NCBI RefSeq assembly: GCF_009763805.1
Contig: NZ_CP046804.1
Location: 806,001-870,000, forward strand
Source of the DNA: Vibrio cidicii
GTDB taxonomy: Bacteria > Pseudomonadota > Gammaproteobacteria > Enterobacterales > Vibrionaceae
Length of the DNA stretch: 64,000 bases
Direction of reading: 5' to 3'
Below, one piece after another: positions 41,211 through 50,272 of the stretch. Positions within the stretch are counted from its first letter, which is position 1. Every line of letters starts with the position of its first letter. The notes below the pieces were generated by a model, which was not told the origin of the DNA, ran no database searches, and saw only the letters and a list, made by a program, of their open reading frames with translations. The translations under genes and the position numbers were made by a program.

Positions 41211-42413
41211 ATGCATAGCTCAAAGATTTTTGGTAGTACTTTGATTATTGCCGGCACAACCATTGGTGCGGGTATGTTGGCTTTGCCACTGGCTTCCGCA
41301 GGTATCGGATTTTCCATCTCGTTGATGATCATGGTGTCATTGTGGGCGCTGATGGCTTTTACCGCTTTGCTAATGGTTGAAGTCCATCAAGAAGCGCAAA
41401 GTAACGCGACCTTGCATACCTTGGCAAAGCAAATTCTCGGCCCTAGGGGCAAATTGATTGCAAGCTTCTCGATGTTGTTTCTCTTCTATGCGCTTTGCGC
41501 TGCCTATATTGCAGGGGGCGGGGCACAATTTGCAACCCGAGTGACTCAGTGGTTTGGCGTGCAAGTTGATGGCGCGCTGGCGACTACGCTGTTTACACTA
41601 TTGGTTGCAACCATAGTGACGATTGGCACCAGTACGGTAGATAAAGTCAACCGGGTGCTCTTCACGCTCAAAATTATTGCCATGGTAGCTGTGTTGTTTT
41701 TCCTAGCGCCGAATGTGAGTCAGGCTTATTTGCTGAGTATGCCGCTCGAACAGGGTTTGGTCGTTGCGTCGATTCCGGTCATTTTCACCTCGTTCGGTTT
41801 TCATGGCAGTATTCCGGCGATTGTCCGTTACCTCGATGGTGATACTGGCTCTCTGCGTAAAGCGGTTTTGTTTGGCTCTTTGATCCCATTAGTCATTTAC
41901 ATCTTCTGGCAGATTGTGACGCTTGGGGTAGTAAAGCAAGATGATTTACTTGCTAACTCTGCGCTTAGTGGCTTGATTGCACAGCTAGCGATCACCGTAC
42001 ATCAGTCGCAACTGGGCACATTGGTGGGAGTATTTGCGGATCTTGCGCTTCTGACTTCCTTCCTTGGCGTTAGTCTGGGTCTGTTTGAGTTTCTTGGCGA
42101 CACGCTGAAAAAGCAGCAGGGAAACTCCAATCGTGTGATAGCCGCGGTTGTGACCTTTACGCCACCGTTGGGTTTTGCACTGTTCTATCCACAAGGATTC
42201 ATTACCGCGTTGGGTTATGCTGCGATTGCGCTGACCATATTAGCTATTTTCCTGCCAGTGGCTATGGTCAATAAAGTAAGAAAGCAGAATCCACAACGGG
42301 CATATCGCGTTGCTGGTGGCCAAGTTTCTCTGCTGCTGACTGGCGGGGTAGGTGTGTTGATTGTGATGGCACAACTTTTAATCAGCCTCGGTCTGTTACC
42401 TTCATTGGGATAG
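41211..42413 (+). CDS. tyrP: Aromatic amino acid transporter of the TyrP/Mtr type
   Basis: A 400-residue HAAAP-family permease with about eleven helices. GTTIGAGMLALPLASAGIGF is the substrate-binding motif of the TyrP/Mtr/TnaB branch, and FTSFGFHGSIPAIVRYLDGD the matching segment of helix 6. It should import tyrosine (or tryptophan) by proton symport. Two TyrR-box-like sites lie upstream, supporting control by TyrR. A terminator hairpin follows. TyrP versus Mtr is not settled by sequence alone; the TyrR boxes favour TyrP. Confidence 0.88.
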   Translation: MHSSKIFGSTLIIAGTTIGAGMLALPLASAGIGFSISLMIMVSLWALMAFTALLMVEVHQEAQSNATLHTLAKQILGPRGKLIASFSMLFLFYALCAAYIAGGGAQFATRVTQWFGVQVDGALATTLFTLLVATIVTIGTSTVDKVNRVLFTLKIIAMVAVLFFLAPNVSQAYLLSMPLEQGLVVASIPVIFTSFGFHGSIPAIVRYLDGDTGSLRKAVLFGSLIPLVIYIFWQIVTLGVVKQDDLLANSALSGLIAQLAITVHQSQLGTLVGVFADLALLTSFLGVSLGLFEFLGDTLKKQQGNSNRVIAAVVTFTPPLGFALFYPQGFITALGYAAIALTILAIFLPVAMVNKVRKQNPQRAYRVAGGQVSLLLTGGVGVLIVMAQLLISLGLLPSLG

Positions 42414-42422
42414 CAGAGCGAT

Positions 42423-42462
42423 AGGGGCGGTTAAGTTGGTACTTAACCTCCCCTGTTATTGC
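42423..42462 (+). terminator. Hairpin terminator after tyrP
   Basis: AGGGG-CG-GTTAAGT-TGGT-ACTTAAC-CT-CCCCT pairs over 12 bp; a weak T-rich tail (GTTATT) follows. Confidence 0.65.
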
Positions 42463-42670
42463 TGCTCTCCACTGCGTCTCTATTCTTTTGCATGAGGAAA
42501 ATAGATTAATTGCCTTCTAATTCACCCATTTGATTTAACCGCGATCAAATATCTTTGATTTTACCTTAATTTCTTCAGGATAACCTTCTAGTTAGCGCCT
42601 AGACTTATCCATGTGGGGAAATACAAATTGGTGCATGGCGTCAATTTGTGTATGGCAAAGGAGCAAAGAG

Positions 42671-43811
42671 ATGGACTTGTGGAGTGAATCAGCAAATTGC
42701 GCGTATTTTTATAATGCTTCATCATTAAATGATCAGCTCAAAGGCATACTGCATAGAATGCAAGTTCATGATGCCAGCATTGAGCGTATATCCTTTGCCG
42801 TCTTCGACGAAGAGCATGGGCTGCTAAAAACGTATGCTGACAGCAGCGCTTTAACGGAAACTGGCTCACTACCGCGCACATTTGGACGATTTCCCCGCCT
42901 TAACTCGCTGCGTCAACGAGAAAAGCTTCCGCATTATTGATGATCTTAACGAGCTCTCCCCGAGCGTGCATGTCAAAGCCTTGATCGATTCCGGTTACCG
43001 CTCTTCGATTGCCGCGCCCTGTTTTGAACAAGATAAATTTATCGGCTTTCTGTTTGTCAACTCGAGAAAGGTGGCGGCGTTTACCCAAGAATTGGTGGAA
43101 AAGATGAAGCCCTATTTTGACATCATCCAATTTGCCATTTTCTCCGAATATCAAATCGTGCATGCGATTGCTGAGTGCGCGGAGAAAACCCAAGCCTTAT
43201 CACCTTCTTACAACAAAGATTCTCTGGCGCATAAAGAAAGGATCAGTCGGTACACTCGCATTATTGCCAGTGAAACGGCAGAGGTATGGGGGTTTGATGA
43301 TGAAACCATCGAGCATTTGTGCCTTTTTTCTCGTTTCCACGATATTGGCAAGGTAAACCTCGCCATCGATCTTTTGTGTAAAACCGCCAATCTGGATGGC
43401 AGTGAAACGTCGAAAATGCGCAACCACATCGAAAGTGGCGTTGAGATAATGGACAAGATCATTGAGTCTCTGGGAAATCCGCACCATCCGAGCATCACAC
43501 TGTTGACGCAAGTGATGGCTTATCATCACGAGTTCCTTGATGGCTCTGGTTATCCATTTGGCTTGCAGGGTGAGCAAATCCCGCCAGTGGCACGAGTCGT
43601 GTCGGTGGCTAATATTTTTGACGCATTAACCACTCATAGGCCCTATCGGCAAGCTTGGTCTATCACCCATGCGTTGCTGGAAATGGAAAAAATGGTCGCG
43701 GAAGGAAAACTCGACAAGGCTTGTGTCAACGCTTTGAGAGAACATCAGGATAAACTAAAGCAGATCGTGGCACGTTTTCCTGAGCACGATCCCAAAGATG
43801 GCTTTTATTGA
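42671..43811 (+). CDS. GAF-type HD-GYP protein (frameshifted in this sequence)
   Basis: About 379 residues. ATG 42671 is preceded by GGAGCAAAGAG, preferred over an upstream ATG at 42611. Residues about 15-170 look like a GAF sensor (SIERISFAVFDEEHGLLKTYAD, then RSSIAAPCFEQDKFIGFLFVNS). The HD-GYP domain has FSRFHDIGKVNLAIDLL, HHEFLDGSGYPFGLQGEQIP and NIFDALTTHRPYRQA, so phosphodiesterase activity is expected. The frame breaks at SALTE; removing one A from GAAAC at 42857-42861 gives TELAHYRAHLDDFPALTRC. Confidence 0.88.
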
Positions 43812-43843
43812 TTCAGCACGCACGCAAAACAGGCTCTTTAAAT

Positions 43844-43891
43844 AGGCAAAAACGATTGAATGAATAGATTTAATCGCTTTTGCCTTTTTTA
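43844..43891 (+). terminator. Terminator after HD-GYP gene
   Basis: AGGCAAAA-ACGATT arm pairs with AATCG-CTTTTGCCT across a loop and is followed by a T-run. Confidence 0.8.
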
Positions 43892-43961
43892 TTGGTCAGC
43901 ATAGAATAGTCGTTAAAGAGGAAAAGATTTCTCATTCAGCTCGGATAAGAAGGTGATTACT

Positions 43962-44438
43962 ATGACTGACAAAACAAATTTAATTGGGCTTGAACAACAA
44001 GCAGCGCTGAATCTAGCCAAACAACTTAACACCTTACTGTCAAACTATCAGGTGTTTTACATGAATACTCGCGGGTATCATTGGAATATTAAAGGGCCGC
44101 AGTTTTTTGAATTACATGCGAAGTTTGAAGAGATCTACACTGATCTACAAACGAAAATTGATGAACTGGCTGAGCGTATTCTGACATTAGGTTTTACTCC
44201 CGTTCACGGCTTTAGTGACTACCTTGCGTACAGTGTGATCAAAGAGCATAAAAATGCCTTAACTGGTGAAGAGTGCGTCGCGGGTCTACTCAATGGCTTC
44301 ACGACAATCGTGCATCAGCAACGTGAACTGCTTAAACAGGCGAGTGAAGCGGATGACGAAGGGACCGCCTCGCAGATGAGCGACTACATTCGTGAGCAAG
44401 AAAAACTCGTTTGGATGCTTAATGCTTACTTGCAATAA
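43962..44438 (+). CDS. dps: Dps-family ferritin-like DNA-protection protein
   Basis: A 158-residue ferritin-like protein. The intersubunit ferroxidase site is visible: HWNIKGPQFFELHAKFEEIY (His, then the His/Asp-position residue and Glu), with the second helix carrying EIYTDLQTKIDELAERIL. It oxidises and stores iron and protects DNA from peroxide. ATG 43962 has AAGAAGG eight bases upstream and is preferred over GTG 43953. It sits alone after a terminator. It may equally be called a Dps-like bacterioferritin comigratory or DprA/MrgA type; the family is clear. Confidence 0.92.
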   Translation: MTDKTNLIGLEQQAALNLAKQLNTLLSNYQVFYMNTRGYHWNIKGPQFFELHAKFEEIYTDLQTKIDELAERILTLGFTPVHGFSDYLAYSVIKEHKNALTGEECVAGLLNGFTTIVHQQRELLKQASEADDEGTASQMSDYIREQEKLVWMLNAYLQ

Positions 44439-44586
44439 AAAGCCATAAGAGTAAGCGACAACTAGTGCAAGCTGGTCGCAAACGGCTTGCACAAAAAAAG
44501 GCTGTATAAATGACCAGTGTGGGTTGACGAAGTCGCATCAAGTACTATACTGGATGTATGAACAGGTTCTTGGAGGAGGTAACGCT

Positions 44587-44808
44587 ATGTTGTGGGAAAC
44601 CTTAGAACGTGTAAACAGGCTGCGTCAACAAGCCATGTCTAATCCTGATTTTGTTCAATCGGCAAAAGAGCATGAACAAGCTCTCAGTGAACAAGAGCAG
44701 GCAGTTTTTTGTCCTAAAACGAAACGCCGGATAAACAAACCGAAATCTCTGGCAGATATTTATCAACAAACAGAATTTGGCCATCGTGAACATCAGCAAC
44801 AACATTAA
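44587..44808 (+). CDS. Small hypothetical protein, 73 residues
   Basis: ATG 44587 follows an excellent ribosome binding site (GGAGGAGGTAACGCT). The product is hydrophilic and mostly helical, with Gln/Glu-rich stretches and a basic centre (CPKTKRRINKPKSL) and ends in EHQQQH. An upstream in-frame start (44524) is unlikely. I do not recognise a family. The strong start signal and the terminator just downstream support a real gene. Confidence 0.7.
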   Translation: MLWETLERVNRLRQQAMSNPDFVQSAKEHEQALSEQEQAVFCPKTKRRINKPKSLADIYQQTEFGHREHQQQH

Positions 44809-44830
44809 CGTCAACCCTAACTTTAGCTAG

Positions 44831-44858
44831 AGCCGCAAATTAAATTGCGGCTTTTTTA
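44831..44858. terminator. Bidirectional terminator
   Basis: AGCCGCAA-ATTAAA-TTGCGGCT followed by six T's, between the small plus-strand gene and the convergent unknown gene. Confidence 0.85.
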
Positions 44859-44864
44859 TGGCTG

Positions 44865-45414
44865 TTAGAAATCGGCTTTCTTGACAAAATAGGGATTATT
44901 GTATTTTTTCTCTGGTCCGAACTCTTTTAACACCAGACGGTTCCAAAGCGCCTTATCGAATTTCTCTTTTGGAATGGAAGGGTAGAGCGTCTCGACTTCT
45001 TCCCAAGCGAAACTCATGAACTCTTTCTTCTTGATCTGATTGTATTTTCTCGCAACTTGGTTGTGTTTCTTGATCCACTCTTTTTTATATTGGATGAGCA
45101 GTTTCTTGTGCCTGATCTAGTGGAAAGCGTGATAAAAATACTCGCTTATACGAGACTTTTCGATCCACCATGGTACGCATCGCCGTTTGAATATACTTAC
45201 CATGATGTGTAGTGGAGATTTCCGCTTCATCGACCAAAGGAATACACCATCCCTTAGGAAAAAAATCGGGCTTTTGATACTGCTGGTTGCGTACCGTTAG
45301 AGCGTTGTGCAGCACCAGGTCGGACGTACCGCGGAAAGTTTGTTGCCATTTAGCAATGCGAATTTGCAGTGAGCCAGGCAAGCGATATATATGAGTAAAT
45401 TTGTCTTCGTTCAT
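44865..45414 (-). CDS. Unrecognised protein, about 182 residues (frameshifted in this sequence)
   Basis: As written the frame from ATG 45414 stops after LDQAQETAHPI. Removing one T from GTTTC at 45101-45105 gives LDQAQELLIQYKKEWIKKH and the frame then runs on for 72 codons to TAA at 44865. The extension is Lys/Trp-rich (FMSFAWEEVETLYPSIP, then ALWNRLVLKEFGPEKKY) and ends at a terminator, so it is very probably real. No membrane helix or signal peptide. I do not recognise a family. The start is ATG 45414 rather than the in-frame TTG 45429. Confidence 0.75.
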
Positions 45415-45578
45415 GGACACAATACACAATAGTTGTTGATGTGATTGAAAATGAGAGTAACAACCTGTTTTTCATTGTAGTCAGTATTTTGCGAAAAACA
45501 TTTTACCTCACGCGACTAAACCCAAAATTTAGCGGCAACTTAAGCCGTATTGCCACGCGTTTAAATCGTTGAAGCTCA

Positions 45579-45594
45579 ACTATTGTACAATAGT
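45579..45594. promoter_or_regulatory. Perfect 16-bp palindrome, possible operator
   Basis: ACTATTGTACAATAGT is its own reverse complement over 16 bases. It lies about 165 bases upstream of the unknown minus-strand gene. The form suits a dimeric repressor; the regulator is not identified. Confidence 0.45.
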
Positions 45595-45738
45595 CGCCTG
45601 TTAGATGGCGAGAGAAAAGATGTTTCCAAGTATCAGCGGGATTGGATTGCGATAGGCAGAACTCCAGTGGGCAGGTGCAGTTTTAATGCGAAGATAAGCG
45701 GTCGCTTCGATGAAAGATGCAAGTGCATCAAGCAAGGT

Positions 45739-45765
45739 GCCAAGAGCCCTCAAGTGACTCTTGGC
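45739..45765 (-). terminator. Hairpin downstream of mdlB
   Basis: GCCAAGAG and CTCTTGGC pair over 8 bp around an 11-base loop, just beyond the mdlB stop. There is no T-run, so termination is uncertain. Confidence 0.4.
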
Positions 45766-45780
45766 GCGCTCGTGATAGTT

Positions 45781-47556
45781 TTAAGAGGCTTGTTCGAGTT
45801 GCTCCTCTTCCTGTTTCTCTATCTCTTTGATGTGTTGGTTCGCTTGTTGTAGTTGGTACATTTGCGCATAGCGGCCTTTCATTGCAAGCAGTTGTTTGTG
45901 GCTACCGGACTCGACTAAATCACCATGATGCAGCACGACTATCTGATCGGCATCGAGTATGGTGGAAAGACGATGGGCGATAACAACCAGCGTCATATCA
46001 TGACGCAGCTCCGCCAAGCTGCGTTGAATCAAAGCTTCGGTGCCTGAGTCAATGTTGGCGGTTGCTTCGTCCAAGATGAGAATTTTGGGCTTCGCAATCA
46101 ACACTCTTGCCATGGCCAACAATTGCTTCTGACCTGCAGAAAGATTGGTTTCACCTTGGCCAAGTTGGGTGTCAATACTCGCCGGGTAGCGTCGTACCTG
46201 TTCAGCGAGGCCCACTTGCTCTAGAGATTGCCAAATCATTTCATCGCTCACGTCGCGCCCTAGGGCAATATTTTCTCTGACGGATGTGGGCAAAATGTGC
46301 GGATCTTGCTGCACCATCGCAATGTCTCTGCGTAGTACTTCCTTACTGAGCGAAGAGAGCGGGCGTCCATCGATCTTTAATGTTCCCTCGCTCAGCGGAT
46401 AGAATCCCATCAGCAAGGAAGCCAAAGTACTTTTTCCGCTGCCGGTATGGCCGACTAAAGCGACAAAACTTTGATGAGGGACGTCAATATTGATCTCTTT
46501 GAGCACTTGCTGTTTGCCATCGTAGCTAAAATTGAGCCCTGCGATCTGGATGCTTCCCGTAGCAAGTGCTTGGTTGTCACTGCCGTAGGTTTGTTCCGGT
46601 GCGTCAATCATTTCAAAAATTCGCTCACTGGCCACTAAGGCTTGCTGAAGCAGTGTAAGTTGCTGCGTCATCTCAATCAAGGGTTCGGTGATACGGCCGA
46701 GATAGCTAATGAAGGCATACAAAACCCCGACACCAATCATTTCAACGCCGCTGTAACCGAAAATCGCCACCAGAGTAAGAAGAGTAATGCCCGAGAGTAA
46801 GTCCATTAAAGGGCGTAGTAGCACACCGTTGAGTGTGATGACTTTTTTACCTGCTTTCAGGTGCGCGTCAGTAAGCTGGTTGAATTGCTGATTAAAACGC
46901 TTCTCTTGGCGCATCAGTTGAATCACGCCCATGCCTTGAATCGATTCGCTGAGGTTGCCGTTGATGTCGGTTTGCAAATCGCGCATCAACCGATATGAAC
47001 TCGTACTAAGTTTTTGAAATAACGCCATAAAGGCTACGACGATCGGCAGCAGTACTAAAACCACCAAGGTGAGTTTCCAGCTTAAAATAAACATGACCGC
47101 CAACATCACCACAATCATGACCAAGTTTTTCACCACCGAGGCGATCAGCAGTTCGTAAAATTGTTGCAGGGATTCGGTGTCATTGGTTAAACGGGAAACC
47201 AGTTTGCCAGTCGGTGTATAGTCAAACGCTGACAGCGGCTGACGAATCACTTTATTGAACGCCTGACGTCGGATGGTCTTGATGATGTGCGTGGCCACAA
47301 TGTTGAATTGCAAACCTTGCAAATATTGAAAGAGCGCCGAGCAGATCAGCAGCCCGAGATAGCTCGCGATCAAGGTCAGTAAAACGGATTGGCTATAGTT
47401 ATCTTTGGTGATGTGTTCATCAATAAAATATTGAATTAACCAAGGACCGCCTGCATTGGCGAGTGCGGCAATAAACAAAAACAGCAGCCCAGTTAGCATC
47501 GCTTTGGGCTGAGCCAACGGATAAGCAAACAGACGTTTTAAGGTAGTGGATTTCAT
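45781..47556 (-). CDS. mdlB: Multidrug ABC exporter half-transporter, MdlB-type
   Basis: A 591-residue half-transporter. The six-helix membrane domain (residues about 15-310) precedes a nucleotide-binding domain with Walker A GHTGSGKST, signature LSAGQKQLLAMARVL and Walker B ILILDEATANIDS. The signature reads LSAGQ instead of LSGGQ, while the catalytic glutamate is present. It pairs with MdlA, encoded three bases upstream in the same operon. The C-terminus carries a Glu/Gln-rich extension (EIEKQEEEQLEQAS). Substrate unknown. Confidence 0.92.
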   Translation of the reverse strand: MKSTTLKRLFAYPLAQPKAMLTGLLFLFIAALANAGGPWLIQYFIDEHITKDNYSQSVLLTLIASYLGLLICSALFQYLQGLQFNIVATHIIKTIRRQAFNKVIRQPLSAFDYTPTGKLVSRLTNDTESLQQFYELLIASVVKNLVMIVVMLAVMFILSWKLTLVVLVLLPIVVAFMALFQKLSTSSYRLMRDLQTDINGNLSESIQGMGVIQLMRQEKRFNQQFNQLTDAHLKAGKKVITLNGVLLRPLMDLLSGITLLTLVAIFGYSGVEMIGVGVLYAFISYLGRITEPLIEMTQQLTLLQQALVASERIFEMIDAPEQTYGSDNQALATGSIQIAGLNFSYDGKQQVLKEINIDVPHQSFVALVGHTGSGKSTLASLLMGFYPLSEGTLKIDGRPLSSLSKEVLRRDIAMVQQDPHILPTSVRENIALGRDVSDEMIWQSLEQVGLAEQVRRYPASIDTQLGQGETNLSAGQKQLLAMARVLIAKPKILILDEATANIDSGTEALIQRSLAELRHDMTLVVIAHRLSTILDADQIVVLHHGDLVESGSHKQLLAMKGRYAQMYQLQQANQHIKEIEKQEEEQLEQAS

Positions 47557-47559
47557 TGC

Positions 47560-49302
47560 TTATGCCTCCTCCATGGCTTGTTCTAATTGCTGGTAGCGGT
47601 ACATTTCAGCATACCAAGCGTGATTATCCAGCAGTGCTTTATGCGAGCCCCTTTCCACAATATGGCCATGGTTTAGCACCACAATCTCATTGGCTTTTTC
47701 TAAAGCAGTCAGACGATGGGCGATCACGATCAGCGATTGGTGGCGATAATGTTGCTCCAAGTTGCGGAGAATTTGATGCTCTGTGCGCCCATCGACCGCA
47801 GAAAGTGCGTCATCTAAAATCAGAATTTCCGCATTGAGTAACATGGCGCGAGCGATGGCGATACGCTGTTTTTGCCCGCCAGAGAGTGTGATGCCTTTTT
47901 CACCCACTTCAGTGTCGTAACCATCAGGAAACTTAAGGATGTCGTCATGGATACAGGCCAGTTTTGCCGCGCGAAAGACCTCTTCTTTAGAAGCATTGGG
48001 GCTGCCCAAGGCAATATTTTCAAAGATAGAGCAGGAAAACAGAAACGGTGACTGGCTGACCACGGCAAACTTGCTGCGCCACTGTTCCAGGTCTGCCTTT
48101 TTCAGCGCGACTTGCCCATAGTGAATATCACCGTGCTGCATCTCTTGCTGACGTAGCAGCAGCGAAAGCAAGGTGGATTTACCACTGCCAACGGGGCCAG
48201 CAATGCCAAGCATTGAACCCGGAGCGACAGTAAAGTGGCATTGGCTGAGTGCGGCAGGCAGATCCGCGCTCCAATGGTAGCTCTCAATGTTGACATGCAG
48301 AGGCTGAGGCTCTTTCGAGAGCGATTGATTACCGCTCACGATCTCCGGCTTCTGCGCAAAGATCTCTTCTAGACGATTCCAAGCCGCAGAACCACGTTCG
48401 AGAATGTTGAACAAGAAAGCAAATGCCAGCATTGGCCAAATCATCAAGCCAAGATACATGGTGAAGGCGGTGAGATCGCCGAGCGTGATTTCTTGATGAT
48501 GCACCAAATACGCGCCGACACTGATACTGAGGAAAAAAGAGAGGCCGATCGTCAGTTGGATCGCTGGATCAAAACGGGCGTCGACACGGGCAACGGCAAT
48601 ATTTTTGTTGCCTGTATCTTCCACAACGGCGTCAAAGCGTTGCTGCTCTTGATTCTCAAGACCAAACGCGCGCAACATCCTCACGCCGTTTAATGACTCT
48701 TGGGTTAAATCCGACATATCGGAGAAGGCTTCTTGGGCGACTTTAAAACGTTGATGGAGAATGCGCACTATGTAGAAAATCGCAATGCCAAGAAAGGGCA
48801 TAGGCAGCAGGGCAACCAGCGTTAGCTTCCAACTGATCTGGGTGATCATGATGATCAATACGGCGATGCCGGTAATCAGTGAATCGGCGGCGGTGAGCAC
48901 TCCTTCACCAGCGGTCACCACCACGTTTTTCACATCGTTAGTGCCGCGCGCCATTAAGTCGCCCGTTTTATAACGTTCGAAGAAGCGGGGGGGCTGAGTG
49001 GATAAATGTTGATAAAGACGATTGCGTAATATGGTGCCAAGCTCAATGCTGGCGCCAAATAACCAGACACGCCACAAAATGCGGCAAACGTAAATAGCTA
49101 GCCAAACCAGCAGCAGCAGACCCAGCCACTGCATCATCTCATCGGTAGGCATGGTATCGGCAACAATCCCGTCAACGATATTGCCCACCGCTTTTGGGGT
49201 GATCAATTGCATTGCCGAGATCAGCATAAATAACAGTATTGAGCCGCAATAGTGTTTCCACCTCAGCCTAAAGAACCATCGTAATTGCCAGAAAATTTTC
49301 AC
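47560..49302 (-). CDS. mdlA: Multidrug ABC exporter half-transporter, MdlA-type
   Basis: About 580 residues, type I ABC exporter half. The start is GTG 49302 because AGGAGG (49308-49313) lies five bases upstream; an upstream GTG at 49317 would be inside that site. Walker A is GPVGSGKST, the signature LSGGQKQRIAIARAM, and Walker B ILILDDALSAVDG, in which Asp replaces the catalytic Glu. Together with the altered signature of MdlB this makes one of the two ATP sites of the heterodimer degenerate, as known for asymmetric exporters. First gene of the mdlA-mdlB operon. Confidence 0.92.
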   Translation of the reverse strand: MKIFWQLRWFFRLRWKHYCGSILLFMLISAMQLITPKAVGNIVDGIVADTMPTDEMMQWLGLLLLVWLAIYVCRILWRVWLFGASIELGTILRNRLYQHLSTQPPRFFERYKTGDLMARGTNDVKNVVVTAGEGVLTAADSLITGIAVLIIMITQISWKLTLVALLPMPFLGIAIFYIVRILHQRFKVAQEAFSDMSDLTQESLNGVRMLRAFGLENQEQQRFDAVVEDTGNKNIAVARVDARFDPAIQLTIGLSFFLSISVGAYLVHHQEITLGDLTAFTMYLGLMIWPMLAFAFLFNILERGSAAWNRLEEIFAQKPEIVSGNQSLSKEPQPLHVNIESYHWSADLPAALSQCHFTVAPGSMLGIAGPVGSGKSTLLSLLLRQQEMQHGDIHYGQVALKKADLEQWRSKFAVVSQSPFLFSCSIFENIALGSPNASKEEVFRAAKLACIHDDILKFPDGYDTEVGEKGITLSGGQKQRIAIARAMLLNAEILILDDALSAVDGRTEHQILRNLEQHYRHQSLIVIAHRLTALEKANEIVVLNHGHIVERGSHKALLDNHAWYAEMYRYQQLEQAMEEA

Positions 49303-49852
49303 CTGCGCCTCCTGCACCTGCTGTTGTTATTTGTACCAGATTTCCCTAATGGCAAAGTTTGCGTCGGCGTCTTGCAAAGAGTGCTTGGTGATCACGCGAT
49401 GCCGTACAAGATCGCGTTGAGCTTGGCACTCTCAACCGATTTCCGTTCAGAGAGTCTGGACTTTACACCCGGAGCTGAAAGTAGGTCGAACAGCCTTTAA
49501 ACCGGGATAAGAAAATGTTGAGTTGTGTGGCTATGAGACAAGAAATGGCGTTGAAAGCAAGTTTCTGCGCAAAAATGTCTCTAATTTATTGTTATGTTGA
49601 AATTAATTTTTGCCCAGTACGACAGAAACAATGCGCTGTTTTGGCGTAACTCGTTCGGTTTATTTTGCATTCTCAGCAAAAATTCCATTGAGGATGATGG
49701 GCTGGAACCTTCAATTATTGTGTTTCATCCATCGAATACAAGATGATTTTTATCCTGAGCAAAAAAACGACACAATGTTACTTATTGATAACATCAAAGG
49801 GTCAGAATATGTGATCAAATGCTGATAATCGATGAGGTTTAAGGAAAATATA

Positions 49853-49915
49853 ATGAAAGCGAAGAGAAGCGGCGAACAGACAACTGAGGAAGGCAACAAA
49901 AAAACACAAAGATAG
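49853..49915 (+). CDS. Candidate 20-residue peptide
   Basis: ATG 49853 has AAGGAAA upstream at suitable spacing. The frame encodes a highly charged peptide, MKAKRSGEQTTEEGNKKTQR, and ends shortly before a strong terminator. It may be a short translated frame in a small transcript or may be chance. No family recognised. Confidence 0.3.
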   Translation: MKAKRSGEQTTEEGNKKTQR

Positions 49916-49933
49916 AGAGTCAATAGAGAGAGT

Positions 49934-49965
49934 AAAAAGCAGCGAGGTGATCGCTGCTTTTTTTG
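49934..49965 (+). terminator. Rho-independent terminator
   Basis: AAAAAGCAGCGA-GGTGA-TCGCTGCTTTTTTT: 12-bp stem with a T-run. No annotated protein gene ends just upstream other than the 20-codon candidate, so it may end a small RNA. Confidence 0.85.
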
Positions 49966-50272
49966 CTCACTTCAGCGAACGATTTGATATCGTCGATGCT
50001 TACAATAGCGACAGAATAGCTGGTGATTTCATTTATAAAATGTCGCAAAAGTGAATCAGATAAGCAAAAAAACTGCTTAACTTGCTCTTTTTATCCATTT
50101 GCAAGTTTACGCTTCAAAAGGTTAAAAAATAGTACTATTACATATATCTATCTGATAGTTAATTATTAAATACTTAGAGCCAGCCTCTCCTCTGTGGGAA
50201 AAATTTTAATTCACAGCAACAAAAAAGCAGCTAGGATTATATTAAACGAATTGTATAAATGTGGCTGCAAAG

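Larger units (their letters stand above)
45430..45780. other. Intergenic region with a perfect palindrome and a hairpin
   Basis: About 350 bases between mdlB and the unknown minus-strand gene. It holds a 16-bp perfect palindrome at 45579-45594 and a hairpin at 45739-45765 just past the mdlB stop. No convincing gene is seen. Confidence 0.5.
49303..50260. other. Long intergenic region, possible small RNA or leader
   Basis: About 950 bases without a convincing protein-coding gene. It contains the mdlA promoter on its left, a short candidate frame at 49853-49915, and a strong plus-strand terminator at 49934-49965. The plus-strand stretch 49610-49935 ahead of that terminator could be a small RNA. 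The remaining 300 bases before the binding-protein gene are AT-rich and hold its promoter. Confidence 0.4.

Noticed and set aside
49318..49510. A riboswitch or short coding gene upstream of mdlA
   Set aside because: No known riboswitch consensus and no frame with family likeness on either strand was seen.
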